The position numbers were made by a program, and so were the translations under genes. 64,000 bases of DNA from Pedobacter nototheniae (GTDB taxonomy: Bacteria > Bacteroidota > Bacteroidia > Sphingobacteriales > Sphingobacteriaceae): assembly GCF_004335085.1 (NCBI RefSeq), contig NZ_RQRS01000009.1, positions 62,001-126,000 of the forward strand, in the 5' to 3' direction. The first letter of the stretch is position 1; every line of letters starts with the position of its first letter. The notes below the pieces were generated by a model that did not search any database, had not been told where the DNA came from, and saw only the letters and a program-made list of their open reading frames with translations. Below, one piece after another: positions 43,445 to 53,861 of this stretch.

Positions 43445-46400
43445 ATGAGAAGAGTTTTACTCGTATTAACATTTCTCTCTTTTTCTGTTGGCCTGGCACT
43501 TGCGCAAAACAAGCAGGTAACGGGTATAGTAAAAGATAAATCAGACGGGCAACCGCTGGTTGGAGTAAGTGTTAGCATTAAAGATTCAAAAATTGGCGCC
43601 AGTACCGATGGCAATGGTGCTTACAAAATAAGTATCCCCGCAAAAGGTGCTATTTTAACGTTTACCTACGTGGGGTATAAATCACGCAGTATTGCTGTTA
43701 GCGATCAATCTAAGCTTGATGTAAGTTTAGAAGAGGATGCAAACACCCTGCAGGAAGTTACTGTAAACATCGGTTACGGATCTGTAAGAAAAGAAGCTTT
43801 AACTGGTTCAGTTTCATCTATCGGAGGTAAAGATATAGAGCAATTTCCGGTAAGTACAGCGGCACAGGCCCTTGCAGGTAAATTAGCAGGCGTTTCGGTT
43901 ACCACAACAGAAGGTAGCCCGGGTGCAGAAATTGTAATTAAAGTGCGTGGTGGAAGTTCTTTAACGGGCGATAACTCTCCGCTTTATATCGTTGATGGGA
44001 TTCAGGTAGAAAATGCACTTTCTATTTTATCCCCTAACGAAATTCAATCTATTGATGTTTTAAAAGATGTGGCGTCAACATCTATTTATGGTAGCCGTGG
44101 CGCAAATGGTGTAGTTATTATTACCACAAAAGGTGGGAAAAATGGCCGTACCATTGTTTCATTTGATGCTTATGGTGGTGCCAGACAGATTGTGAACAAA
44201 TTGGATGTAATGAACCCTTATGAGTTTGTAAAATACCAATACGAGTTGTACAACAACAATACGGCGCAAACGGTAAAAGACGATTTTACTAAAAGATACG
44301 GCACTTTTGAGGATTTAGATATTTATAAAAATATTCCAAAAATTGATTGGCAAGATAAAGTTTTCGGTCGCCAGGCCTGGAGCAATACACAGGTATTAAG
44401 TGTTGCTGGTGGTACAGATAAAACAACTTTTAATTTCTCTGTAAATAATACCGGCGAAGACGGAATTATGCTTAACTCGGGCTATAAAAGAACTTTTGCT
44501 TCTTTCCGCTTTGACCATAAAATTTCAGATAAGTTTCGTATGGGTGTAAACGTTCGTTACAGCCGCCAGCGCATTGATGGTGTAGGTACATCATCTACAG
44601 GATCTCAAGGTACAAACCGTTTAAGAAATGCAGTTCGTTATCAACCATATTCTGGTGGTGGAGATTCGGGCGATTTATTTGATTCTGATTATTTAACAAC
44701 CTTTTTAACTAATCCAATTACACTTGCTGGTCAGGAATTAAAATACGATTACAGAAACGACTTAATCAGCAGTGGCTATGTTTCGTATCAAATATTAAAA
44801 AACTTATCATTTAAAAGTACCATCGGTATGAACTTTACCGATAGAAAAGTGAATACTTTTAATGGTGCAGTGAGTAATGTTGGGCGCAATAACGGGGGGT
44901 TACCTGCCATTCAGTTAGATAATTCGAATCAACAATCTATTATCAATACCAATACTTTAAACTATAGACCAAATTTAGGAAAGAATCATAGTTTAGATCT
45001 TTTGGTAGGGCAAGAAATTAACATGTTGGATCTTAAATCTAACAGCAGTACCATTAAGTGGTTTCCGGCTGGAATATCTGCTGATGAAGCATTTGGAAGT
45101 ATCCAGAAAGCTGAGCCACCAACTGGCTCTGTACAGGATAAACCAACATCTCTTATCTCGGGTACAAGACAGTTTTCTTTATTCGGAAGAGCATCTTATG
45201 GCTTCCAAAACAAATACTTGGCTACAATAAACTTTAGAACTGATGCTTCTTCTTTATTTGCGCCAGGGAAACAATGGGGTTATTTCCCATCGGCACAAAT
45301 TGCATGGAGAGCAACCGAAGAGGAATTTGTTAAAAAGATGCAGTTAGATTGGCTTAATAACTTTAAAGTTAGAGTAAGTTACGGTGCAGCAGGAAATAAT
45401 AGAATCGGACAAGATTTATTCAGAACTTTATTTTATTCTAACTCAACTCTTGGTGGCTACGCGGCAACTGATGCTTCAGTTTCAACTGGCCTAATTTCAG
45501 GATCATCTAATGGAACAGTTCTTTCAAATCCAAATATTACGTGGGAAACCAATATTTCAAAAGGTGCAGGTATCGATATAGATTTATTTAAAAATAAATT
45601 GTCGTTAAACTTGGATTACTATGATAACAGAACTAAAAACCTACTTCTAAACGCGAATATAGCTTCAACAACTGGTTACAACACGCAGCAACAGAACGTA
45701 GGTAAAACACAAAATAAAGGTTTTGAGCTTCAGATAAACTACAACGCCATTAAAACTAAAAACTTTACTTACAATACCAGTTTCAACATTTCATTTAACA
45801 AAAATAAAATTGTTGAGTTGCAAAATGGTGTAAATTCTTACATTACCCAATCGGGCTGGGTAAATAGTTTAGGCGATTTTAAAGTTGAAGTGGGGCAACC
45901 TGTTGGTCAGTTTTATGGCTTTATATCTGATGGTCGCTATACTGTTGATGATTTTACTTATGTACAAAACACCAATGGCAGTTACACGTATACTTTAAAA
46001 CCTAATGTACCAAACAGCTCGGTATTGTTAGGTAACAGAGCACCACAACCAGGCGATATGAAAGTTAAAAAACTTTCTTCTTCTGCCAGTATGTTAATTG
46101 GTGATGATGATAGAACTGTTTTAGGTACTTCGCAACCAAAATTTACAGGTGGTTTTAACAATCAGTTTGCTTACAAAAACTTTGATTTAACTGTTTTCGT
46201 TAACTTCTCTGTAGGTAGCAAGGTTTATAACGCAAATAAGCTTGAGTTTACTTCGCAATACAATGTTAAGGATAACAATCTTTTATCGGTTATGACTGAT
46301 CGCTGGCAAAATTTTGATGCCAATGGCATTAAAATTACCGATCCAGTTTTGTTAACGGCAATGAACGAAAACACCACGCTTTGGACGCCTACAACAGGTA

Positions 46401-46681
46401 ACTACGCTTTAACTTCTTATGCGATAGAAAACGGTTCGTTTTTAAGAATCAGCAACGTAACGCTTGGTTATTCATTACCGGAAAAACTAATGAAAAGAAC
46501 AGGCGTGATTTCAAAATTAAGAATTTACGGTACGGTGAATAATTTATATACCATAACAGGTTACAAAGGATATGATCCTGAGGCAAATACCCGCAGATCA
46601 AACCCACTTACTCCTGGAGTTGATTATGCGGCTTATCCACGCAGCAGGTACATTTTAGCTGGTATTAACCTGGTATTTTAA
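43445..46681 (+). CDS. SusC/RagA-family TonB-linked outer membrane protein
   Basis: A 1078-residue SusC-like importer. It has a signal peptide (to about 21), a carboxypeptidase regulatory-like domain (about 23-95, VTGIVKDKSDGQPLVGVSVS), a plug (about 110-230; SPLYIVDGIQVENALSILSPNEIQSIDVLKDVAS and IYGSRGANGVVIITTKGG) and a barrel ending RYILAGINLVF. With SusD it forms a lidded transporter for oligosaccharides. The neighbouring genes make pectic galacturonan or rhamnogalacturonan fragments the probable cargo. Confidence 0.97.
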   Translation: MRRVLLVLTFLSFSVGLALAQNKQVTGIVKDKSDGQPLVGVSVSIKDSKIGASTDGNGAYKISIPAKGAILTFTYVGYKSRSIAVSDQSKLDVSLEEDANTLQEVTVNIGYGSVRKEALTGSVSSIGGKDIEQFPVSTAAQALAGKLAGVSVTTTEGSPGAEIVIKVRGGSSLTGDNSPLYIVDGIQVENALSILSPNEIQSIDVLKDVASTSIYGSRGANGVVIITTKGGKNGRTIVSFDAYGGARQIVNKLDVMNPYEFVKYQYELYNNNTAQTVKDDFTKRYGTFEDLDIYKNIPKIDWQDKVFGRQAWSNTQVLSVAGGTDKTTFNFSVNNTGEDGIMLNSGYKRTFASFRFDHKISDKFRMGVNVRYSRQRIDGVGTSSTGSQGTNRLRNAVRYQPYSGGGDSGDLFDSDYLTTFLTNPITLAGQELKYDYRNDLISSGYVSYQILKNLSFKSTIGMNFTDRKVNTFNGAVSNVGRNNGGLPAIQLDNSNQQSIINTNTLNYRPNLGKNHSLDLLVGQEINMLDLKSNSSTIKWFPAGISADEAFGSIQKAEPPTGSVQDKPTSLISGTRQFSLFGRASYGFQNKYLATINFRTDASSLFAPGKQWGYFPSAQIAWRATEEEFVKKMQLDWLNNFKVRVSYGAAGNNRIGQDLFRTLFYSNSTLGGYAATDASVSTGLISGSSNGTVLSNPNITWETNISKGAGIDIDLFKNKLSLNLDYYDNRTKNLLLNANIASTTGYNTQQQNVGKTQNKGFELQINYNAIKTKNFTYNTSFNISFNKNKIVELQNGVNSYITQSGWVNSLGDFKVEVGQPVGQFYGFISDGRYTVDDFTYVQNTNGSYTYTLKPNVPNSSVLLGNRAPQPGDMKVKKLSSSASMLIGDDDRTVLGTSQPKFTGGFNNQFAYKNFDLTVFVNFSVGSKVYNANKLEFTSQYNVKDNNLLSVMTDRWQNFDANGIKITDPVLLTAMNENTTLWTPTTGNYALTSYAIENGSFLRISNVTLGYSLPEKLMKRTGVISKLRIYGTVNNLYTITGYKGYDPEANTRRSNPLTPGVDYAAYPRSRYILAGINLVF

Positions 46682-46698
46682 TCATTAGCATAACAGAA

Positions 46699-48546
46699 AT
46701 GAAAAATAAAACGATACAATCTGCTTTAATGGTAATGGCTATTGGAGCATTAAGTTTAACCTCTTCTTGTAAAAAATATTTAGATGTAGAATCCCCTTCA
46801 AGCACTACGCCAGAATTGGTTTTCGAAACCCCAAGTACAACAAACTCTGCCCTTATTGGTGTTTATAATAGGTTGTGTGGCGATAATGGTTATGGCAACA
46901 GGCTATCAACCATTTATCCGCAAACGGCTGATGACTTTAAAACATCGGGTAGTTACAGTTCATCTGATCGCCGTGGAATTAGCATGTACGGAGCAAGTTC
47001 TGACAATACGGAGCTTGCCAATCCTTTTGCACAATTATATTCAGGTATAGAGCGTGCCAATTTATGCATTAAAAACATTCCCTTATCTAAAGCCTATACA
47101 AGTGGATCTGCCTCAGATAAAGCACTTATGCAAAGATATTACGGTGAGGCATTGACTTTACGTGCACAGTTTTTTTATGAATTAATAAGAAACTGGGGTG
47201 ATGTACCTGCTGCATTTGTTCCATCTGCAGAGCTTCCATCAACCAATATGCCTAATGTTAATCGCGATAATACCTACGATCAGATTATTGCCGACCTTAA
47301 AACTGCAGAAGATTTAGTGCCTTGGAGAAGCGCACTAACAGAATATGGTAGCTTCCGTTTTACAAAAGGTGCGATTAAAGGCTTAAGAGCACGAATTGCA
47401 TTAGCAAGAGGTGGCTATTCTTTAAGAACAGAAACACATACCATGGAACGCAGAGCGGATTATTTGAAATTTTATCAAATTGCTTATGATGAGTGCTTGG
47501 ATATTATGAATCACCGTGGCGACCATGATTTAAATCCGGTTTACGAAAACATTTTTAAATCTTTACATGGAGCTCGAGTGGATGATAAGCACGAATTAAT
47601 ATTTGAAGTAGCCGCTTTTGGAAGTAATGCCTCTACGGATAGTAAATTGGGTTATTACAATGGAATTCGATTTAATTCTGCGTCTACCTTCGGATCAGGC
47701 GGTGCAGGTATGAATGCAATACCTACTTATTTTTATGAGTTTGATGCATCTAAAGATTGCAGACGTGATGTAACGATTGGCGTTTTTGAAATTGTAGCTT
47801 CATCGAAAAAAATTATCAATACGCTTAACAATTTTACCGATGGCAAGTTTCGTAAATCATGGACAGCCTTTAATGGCTCATCTGCATCTCAAAATTTTGC
47901 TGTAAACTGGCCAATATTACGCTTTGCAGATATTTTATTAATGTACGCAGAAGCTGATAACGAAATTAATGGTGCTCCATCGGCTGCAGCCATAAAAGCT
48001 TTGCAAGATGTACAAAAAAGAGCTTATGCAGGTTTCGAAAGCCAAATTCCGGCAACACCAACTGATAAAAGTGGTTTCTTTAATGCACTTGTAAAAGAGC
48101 GTTTATTAGAGTTTGGTGGCGAAGGTGTACGTAAATACGATTTAATCCGCTGGAACTTAATGGCAAGTAAATTTGCCGAAACACGTACAAAACTAAGTGC
48201 ATTAATTGCTGGTACAGGGCAGTATGCAGGTATTCCTGATTACATTTATGCTAAAGAAGGCACGTACTTACAAGGAACCAGCGTACAAGAAGTTGCTACA
48301 TTGGATCTTTATGGTGGCACACCAAACAACGTATTCATTACGCCAGGCTTAGGTACGTCAAGTGCCCCAAGTGGCAGCGGTTACACAGTAAAAAACTGGA
48401 GAAAATCGCTTACAGAAGAAAATATGAATACCAGCACTTCAACTGGTTTTGCATACTATTTTGAGGCCAATAAAAAAGAACTCTTCCCATATCCTAAAAC
48501 TGTTTTGATTGACAATACGGCTATGGTTCAAAATTATGGTTACTAA
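46699..48546 (+). CDS. SusD/RagB-family nutrient-binding lipoprotein
   Basis: A 615-residue SusD-like protein with a lipobox (TSSC, Cys24, then KKYLDVESP). The helical TPR-like scaffold is evident (EALTLRAQFFYELIRNWGDVPA, GSFRFTKGAIKGLRARIALARGGYSL), with the conserved C-terminal RLLEFGGEGVRKYDLIRWNLM. It acts as the lid of the SusC channel directly upstream (17 bases). Glycan specificity toward pectin is inferred from context. Confidence 0.96.
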   Translation: MKNKTIQSALMVMAIGALSLTSSCKKYLDVESPSSTTPELVFETPSTTNSALIGVYNRLCGDNGYGNRLSTIYPQTADDFKTSGSYSSSDRRGISMYGASSDNTELANPFAQLYSGIERANLCIKNIPLSKAYTSGSASDKALMQRYYGEALTLRAQFFYELIRNWGDVPAAFVPSAELPSTNMPNVNRDNTYDQIIADLKTAEDLVPWRSALTEYGSFRFTKGAIKGLRARIALARGGYSLRTETHTMERRADYLKFYQIAYDECLDIMNHRGDHDLNPVYENIFKSLHGARVDDKHELIFEVAAFGSNASTDSKLGYYNGIRFNSASTFGSGGAGMNAIPTYFYEFDASKDCRRDVTIGVFEIVASSKKIINTLNNFTDGKFRKSWTAFNGSSASQNFAVNWPILRFADILLMYAEADNEINGAPSAAAIKALQDVQKRAYAGFESQIPATPTDKSGFFNALVKERLLEFGGEGVRKYDLIRWNLMASKFAETRTKLSALIAGTGQYAGIPDYIYAKEGTYLQGTSVQEVATLDLYGGTPNNVFITPGLGTSSAPSGSGYTVKNWRKSLTEENMNTSTSTGFAYYFEANKKELFPYPKTVLIDNTAMVQNYGY

Positions 48547-48562
48547 TTTTTAAGCATTAGTT

Positions 48563-50158
48563 ATGAAAAAATTTATATATCAATTTAGCCTTTCATTTGC
48601 TGTGGTTTGCTGCATGGCAGTTGCTATTACATCTTGCAAAAAAACTGAGGATGAACCCAGCGAAACCGCAAGGAGCTTTAAACCAAGAGATGTAAAAGTT
48701 ACTACAGCAGAAACATCAGCTAAATTAACCTGGACGGCTCCGCTTTTAGCAAGTGGAAAACTTAGTTACAGCGTCGATTTCTCTGTAGATTCTTTATTCT
48801 CTACTATAAAATATTCGGCCAAATCAGATACCACCGGGTTAGTGGTTACAGAAGCAAATTTAAGTTTAAGAACTAAATATTATGCTCGTATTAAAGCATC
48901 AGCAGCAAATGTTCCTGAATCAAAATATTTGGTTAGTTCTGCCTTTTCAATTGTAGGTACACAATTATTTAGAGATGATTTAACAGATGCTGGAGAAACC
49001 AACGTTGCACTTTTTTACAAAACACTTCCGCAAGGCTCAACAATTGTATTAACTCCAGCAACAGGTTCAGCTACAACTATTACTTTAACGGCTGCTGATA
49101 TTGCAGCAAAAACTTACATAGCGGCAGGATTAACACCAAATACAAAATATACAGCAGAAATTTTTGTTGGCACTAAAAGCTATGGCTATTTAACTTTTAG
49201 CACCCTGGAAACCGTTGTATACACCATACAAGTTGGTCCAGCAGATAATTTGACTACCATATTGGCAAACGCAGCTGATAAAGCTGTTATTGGCTTGGCA
49301 GATGGTACTTATAATTTACCAACGGCTGTTACATTATCTGGCAAAACAATTACACTACGTTCTATTAATAATAACCCTAATACAACAAAAATAAACTTTA
49401 AAGGGTTTACACTTTTAGGTACGGGTGCTGGGCTTAAAGTTGCAGGCATTGATTTTGATGGCACCACTTATTCTGCCACCTATTTTGCCGATTTAACTAG
49501 TGCTAGTAGTAATGCCACAGCAGCAACATTTACCAACATAGCTGCTGATAACTGCAAAATACATGGTATTGGAACTGGAATTGTAAGAGGTGATAGATCT
49601 ACAGTGAACAACTATAGTATTGGCGATATTACATTTAATAAATGCTTAATTTACGATGTAACCGTTAATAATTATTACATGTTCCACCTGAATAAGCTTT
49701 TGTTTAAAACCTTATCGGTTACCAAAAGTACCTTGTATAATTTTTCTCCAGGTTTAGTAAATGCGACAACTGTAGTATCTGCTGCGCCAACAATTAGTTT
49801 TGCAAATTGTACCATTAATAATTTTGGTGCATCGAGCATGTATTTGTTTTTAACTTCAGGTTCAAATCCAGTTAGCTTTTCAATGAAAAATTCAATCATT
49901 GCAAATGCTCCAAGATCAGGAATAGTGCCTGGGTTAATTAGTGCAACGTCAGCAACAACGATTAACAACAATAATGCATTTAACCTAACGGATGGTTCAA
50001 ATGGCACATTAGCGTTCCCGGCATCAGCAATTGCTACAACAAACATAAATTTAGGCTGGACAGCAGCTACAACAAACTTTAAGCTCCCAACAGATTCTCC
50101 ATTGTTAACTGCTTCTTCTGGCGGCGGTGCAATTGGCGATCCTAGATGGACCTATTAA
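48563..50158 (+). CDS. Surface lipoprotein with FnIII and DUF4957/DUF5123-like beta-helix
   Basis: A 531-residue lipoprotein (TSC, Cys25). An FnIII-like domain (about 37-130, VTTAETSAKLTWTAPLLASGKLSYSVDF) and a second short beta domain precede a right-handed beta-helix-like region (about 220-520) rich in x-N-x repeats (IDFDGTTYS, FNKCLIYDVTVNNYYMFHLN, MKNSIIANAPRSG). These DUF4957/DUF5123 proteins are common in pectin loci and are thought to bind or cut pectin at the surface; I see no firm lyase catalytic site. It is the third gene of the susCD operon. Confidence 0.85.
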   Translation: MKKFIYQFSLSFAVVCCMAVAITSCKKTEDEPSETARSFKPRDVKVTTAETSAKLTWTAPLLASGKLSYSVDFSVDSLFSTIKYSAKSDTTGLVVTEANLSLRTKYYARIKASAANVPESKYLVSSAFSIVGTQLFRDDLTDAGETNVALFYKTLPQGSTIVLTPATGSATTITLTAADIAAKTYIAAGLTPNTKYTAEIFVGTKSYGYLTFSTLETVVYTIQVGPADNLTTILANAADKAVIGLADGTYNLPTAVTLSGKTITLRSINNNPNTTKINFKGFTLLGTGAGLKVAGIDFDGTTYSATYFADLTSASSNATAATFTNIAADNCKIHGIGTGIVRGDRSTVNNYSIGDITFNKCLIYDVTVNNYYMFHLNKLLFKTLSVTKSTLYNFSPGLVNATTVVSAAPTISFANCTINNFGASSMYLFLTSGSNPVSFSMKNSIIANAPRSGIVPGLISATSATTINNNNAFNLTDGSNGTLAFPASAIATTNINLGWTAATTNFKLPTDSPLLTASSGGGAIGDPRWTY

Positions 50159-50179
50159 ATAACGTGATCACATCCCGAG

Positions 50180-50209
50180 GGGCAGATAATTTTATCTGCC
50201 CTTTTTTTT
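50180..50209 (+). terminator. Terminator of the susCD operon
   Basis: Stem GGGCAGATA (50180-50188) with TATCTGCCC (50193-50201), a 4-base loop, and eight Ts: a textbook rho-independent terminator. Confidence 0.9.
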
Positions 50210-50272
50210 GAAAAATTATTTATGCGTTAATGTTAAATTCTGTAACTATTTTGGTTAAATATTTCTTTATCA

Positions 50273-51283
50273 ATGAAAACTAAAGCCCTGCAAACTATTC
50301 TGTTTTTATTCATCATTGCTTTTAATGTAGCCGCTCAAAAAGTTGCTTACCCCACTCAAATTACAGTTGCACAAAATGGAAGCGGAGATTATAAAACCAT
50401 ACAGGAAGCCATAAATTCTATTCGTGATTTAGGGGAAAAACAGATTAAAATCTATATTAAAAACGGCATCTACAATGAAAAGCTGATTGTTCCTTCGTGG
50501 AAAACCAATATTTATTTAATTGGTGAAAGCACAGAAAAAACCGTTATTACCTATAACGATTATTCTGGCAAAGGAAACGCGATGGAAAGGGATGTTTATG
50601 GCCAAAATAAAATAACAACTTACACATCTTACACTTTCCTTATTGCTGCTAACGATATTACATTAGAGAACTTAACCATTGCAAATACATCAGGAAAGGT
50701 TGGGCAAGCCGTTGCATTGCATGTTGAAGGCGATCGTTTTAAAGCTAAAAACTGCAAAATATTAGGCAATCAAGACACCTTATTTGCGGCTACAGAAAAC
50801 AGCCGACAGTATTATCAGGATTGTTTTATAGAAGGCACAACCGATTTTATTTTCGGTAAAGCTACAGCCGTTTTTCAAAATTGCATTATTAAAAGCCTTG
50901 CCGATTCTTACATTACAGCCGCAGCAACTTCGCCACGCCAATTGTTCGGTTTTGTATTTTTCAATTGTAAATTAATAGCAGATTCATCCGTAAAAAAAGT
51001 GTTTCTAGGTCGCCCGTGGCGCCCCTACGCTAAAACGGTTTTTGCACAATGTACTTTAGAAAATCATATTGTTGCTGAAGGATGGAACCCCTGGAAAGGT
51101 GATAACATGTTTCCTGACAAAGAGAAAACTGCTTTTTATGCAGAATATAAAAACATAGGTGCAGGTGCAACACCCACATCAAGGGTAAACTGGTCGAAGC
51201 AATTAACGAGCAAAGAATTTAAAACTTACACATTAATAAACATTTTAGGCGGTTCAGATGGCTGGAATCCTCTTAAAAATTAA
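50273..51283 (+). CDS. Pectin methylesterase (CE8)
   Basis: A 336-residue secreted enzyme (signal peptide to about 21, NVAAQ) that removes methyl esters from homogalacturonan. Catalytic residues of the family are present: Asp168 in GNQDTLFA, Asp191 in TTDFIFGKATAVF and Arg247 in LGRPWRPYAKTVF, with a conserved Gln near residue 145. The beta-helix length is normal. It has a short leader with a near-consensus -7 (TATTTTGG) but no clear -33. The product is better substrate for the PL10 lyase. Confidence 0.94.
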   Translation: MKTKALQTILFLFIIAFNVAAQKVAYPTQITVAQNGSGDYKTIQEAINSIRDLGEKQIKIYIKNGIYNEKLIVPSWKTNIYLIGESTEKTVITYNDYSGKGNAMERDVYGQNKITTYTSYTFLIAANDITLENLTIANTSGKVGQAVALHVEGDRFKAKNCKILGNQDTLFAATENSRQYYQDCFIEGTTDFIFGKATAVFQNCIIKSLADSYITAAATSPRQLFGFVFFNCKLIADSSVKKVFLGRPWRPYAKTVFAQCTLENHIVAEGWNPWKGDNMFPDKEKTAFYAEYKNIGAGATPTSRVNWSKQLTSKEFKTYTLINILGGSDGWNPLKN

Positions 51284-51299
51284 ACTCAAAACCTTAAAT

Positions 51300-52067
51300 A
51301 TGAATATTAAACTTTTTCAGGCTTTAGTAGCCGTGGCGCTAATAACCTTAGCATCTTTTACTTTGCTGCAAAAGAAAACAACTTTATACATTATTGGCGA
51401 TTCTACTGCGGCAAATAAAAAGCCCGAAGCCTTCCCTGAAACTGGTTGGGGTATGGAATTACAAGCTTTTTTTAATAATGAAGTAACGGTAGATAATCGT
51501 GCATTAAACGGTAGAAGTACAAAATCTTTTAAAACAGATGTAAACGAAAAAACAGGTAAAACAACCGATCACTGGAAACCTATTGCAGATCAATTATCGC
51601 CTGGCGATTACGTGTTTATTGAGTTTGGCCATAACGATGAGAAAACCGATAAACCCGCGGTTGGCACTTCGCTGGCAGAGTTTAAAGCTAATCTTATTTA
51701 TTATGTGAATGAAAGCCGAAGTAAAAAGGCAATACCTGTTTTGCTAACTCCAATTGCAAGAAGAAGCTTTAAAAAAGGCGAACTTACGGATACACATGGT
51801 GAATATCCTACTGTAACTAAAAAGGTTGCTGACTCGTTAAAAGTGCCCTTAATTGATGTGCTTACCATGACTGAAGGCTTGTTGAAACAGTTAGGTGATA
51901 AGCCGTCAATCAAATTATTTAACTACGTTGATTCAGGAAATGTTAATTATCCAACTGGGAAAAAAGACAATACTCATTTAAGTCCTGAAGGGGCAAAAAC
52001 TATAGCTGGCTTGGTTGTAAAGGGAATTAAGGATATTAAATTAGATATAGCGAAAAAACTTAAATAA
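51300..52067 (+). CDS. Rhamnogalacturonan acetylesterase (CE12, SGNH hydrolase)
   Basis: I start at the ATG at 51300 (MNIKLFQALVAVALITLASF, 255 residues), which gives a proper export signal; the longer frame from 51258 overlaps the esterase stop. SGNH blocks are intact: GDSTAANK (Ser35), the Gly/Asn of ALNGRS, GHNDEKTD (Asn112), and DNTHLSPEG with the catalytic Asp/His. CE12 enzymes remove acetyl groups from rhamnogalacturonan. It follows the methylesterase by 16 bases and shares its operon. Confidence 0.92.
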   Translation: MNIKLFQALVAVALITLASFTLLQKKTTLYIIGDSTAANKKPEAFPETGWGMELQAFFNNEVTVDNRALNGRSTKSFKTDVNEKTGKTTDHWKPIADQLSPGDYVFIEFGHNDEKTDKPAVGTSLAEFKANLIYYVNESRSKKAIPVLLTPIARRSFKKGELTDTHGEYPTVTKKVADSLKVPLIDVLTMTEGLLKQLGDKPSIKLFNYVDSGNVNYPTGKKDNTHLSPEGAKTIAGLVVKGIKDIKLDIAKKLK

Positions 52068-52080
52068 AGCATTGAAACAA

Positions 52081-52119
52081 AAAAAGGTTACCCTGAATTA
52101 TTTCGAGGTAACCTTTTTT
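52081..52119. terminator. Bidirectional terminator between CE12 and gapN genes
   Basis: Arms AAAAAGGTTACC (52081-52092) and GGTAACCTTTTTT (52107-52119) with a 14-base loop sit between convergent operons of the pectin locus. Confidence 0.88.
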
Positions 52120-52138
52120 ATTGAAGCAGATTTACAAT

Positions 52139-53764
52139 TTAAAAAATGTATTTCGTGCTTAAGAAATTGGAATCGTTATCGCTTACAATTTCATTTAGTA
52201 ATTTTTTATTATTATCGGTAAGCTTAGTTGCCACCAAAGATCGGATAGAGAACGAACGTAAAGCATCAACTACCGAAAGTGTACCTTCAGCACTGTCTTT
52301 ACGCCCGGTAAAAGGAAACACATCAGGACCACGCTGGCACTGGCAATTAATATTCACTCTACTAACCTGGTTAACCAAAGGATCAATAAGCGACGAAATT
52401 ACTGCCGCATTATTACTAAAAATACTCACTTGCTGTCCGTGTGGCGAGCCAATTAAATATTCTATAGGTTCTTCTAAATCATCAAAAGGCACAACAGGAA
52501 TAACTGGTCCAAACTGCTCTTCTCGATACAATTTCATGTTACTGTTAACCGGGTACATAATTGCAGGATAAACAAAAGATTCTAGCGTTTGACCACCGTT
52601 TTTATTTACCACTTTTGCGCCATGTGCAACAGCATCATCAATACATTCTTTTAAATATTCTGGTTTATTTAATTCCGGAAGCGGTGTAAGTGCTACTCCT
52701 TTTTCCCAAGGCATTCCGAATTTTAACTTCTCCACTTCTGCAGATAAACGCTTTAAAAATTCCTGAGCCAAACTGCGGTGCACATAAACAATTTTTATTG
52801 CTGTACAGCGCTGTCCGTTAAAGGAAAGCGAACCCAAAACGGTTTCAGAAACGGCAAGATCTAAATCAGCATCTTTTGTAATAATGGCTGCATTTTTAGC
52901 ATCCAAGCCTAATATAGCACGTAAACGGTTTACCTTAGGGTGAAGTTTTTTAAGCTCATTGGCTACTTTACTTGAACCAATAAGCGTTAGTACATTTATT
53001 TTTCCCGATTTCATTAAGCCTGGCACAATGGTATTGCCGCGGCCATAAATTGTATTAACCACCCCTTTAGGAAAACTTGAACGGAAAGCTTCAAGCAAAG
53101 GATAATGCAATAAAGTACCGTGTTTAGGTGGTTTAAACAAAAGCGTATTGCCCATTATCAAAGCAGGAATAAGCGTAGTAAACGTTTCATTTAAAGGATA
53201 ATTAAATGGCCCCATACACAATACTACTCCAAGCGGAGAACGACGAACCTGAGCAATAATGCCTTGCTCAATTTCAAAGCGAGAAGATTGTCTGTCGATA
53301 TCTTTTAAAGCATCAATTGTTGCATAAATATATTCTACAGTACGATCAAATTCCTTAACGGAATCAGAGAAAGATTTACCAATCTCCCACATAATTAACT
53401 TTACAACAATATCCTTTTGCTCAAGCATTTTATGTGTAAAGTTTTCTACGCATGTAATTCGATCGGCAACACTCATGGTTGGCCATTGGCCCCTGCCATT
53501 ATCGTAAGCTGCTACGGCTGCATCCAATGCTTCGGTTGATTCCTTTTCGGTACACACCGGAAAACTGCCAATACGTTTTCGCTTCAAACCTTCAGGAGTT
53601 TTTACGCAAACGGGTGAATAAACCTCGTTAAAGGGCCCGCTCCAGGTTTTCATTTCTCCATTGGAGAGAAACTCTTTCTGATTAATTTCTTCTGAAAGCC
53701 TAAATTCATCCGGAATCTGACTTTCTTCGACAAAGAGATTGTCGAGATTTAATGATGTACTCAA
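52139..53764 (-). CDS. gapN: Aldehyde dehydrogenase, NADP-dependent glyceraldehyde-3-phosphate type (GapN-like)
   Basis: A 541-residue ALDH-superfamily enzyme with catalytic Cys in SFNGQRCTAIK, the cofactor-binding GPFNYPLNETFTTLIPALIMGNTLLFKPPKHG region, and the conserved C-terminal EEQFGPVIPVVPFD. The GapN-like call rests on the RCTA/QRCT context, the N-terminal extension and the pathway position: the preceding aldolase makes glyceraldehyde-3-phosphate. Non-phosphorylating oxidation would yield 3-phosphoglycerate and NADPH. Another sugar-acid semialdehyde is an alternative substrate. It closes the minus-strand pectin operon. Confidence 0.82.
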   Translation of the reverse strand: MSTSLNLDNLFVEESQIPDEFRLSEEINQKEFLSNGEMKTWSGPFNEVYSPVCVKTPEGLKRKRIGSFPVCTEKESTEALDAAVAAYDNGRGQWPTMSVADRITCVENFTHKMLEQKDIVVKLIMWEIGKSFSDSVKEFDRTVEYIYATIDALKDIDRQSSRFEIEQGIIAQVRRSPLGVVLCMGPFNYPLNETFTTLIPALIMGNTLLFKPPKHGTLLHYPLLEAFRSSFPKGVVNTIYGRGNTIVPGLMKSGKINVLTLIGSSKVANELKKLHPKVNRLRAILGLDAKNAAIITKDADLDLAVSETVLGSLSFNGQRCTAIKIVYVHRSLAQEFLKRLSAEVEKLKFGMPWEKGVALTPLPELNKPEYLKECIDDAVAHGAKVVNKNGGQTLESFVYPAIMYPVNSNMKLYREEQFGPVIPVVPFDDLEEPIEYLIGSPHGQQVSIFSNNAAVISSLIDPLVNQVSRVNINCQCQRGPDVFPFTGRKDSAEGTLSVVDALRSFSIRSLVATKLTDNNKKLLNEIVSDNDSNFLSTKYIF

Positions 53765-53861
53765 TTTGGTTGTTATTAGTTTAATGGTTCGGTTAATCTA
53801 TGGTTTTAGTATAGATTGATATTAAGAAATAGGGCATTGCATTAACAATGCCCTATCTATT

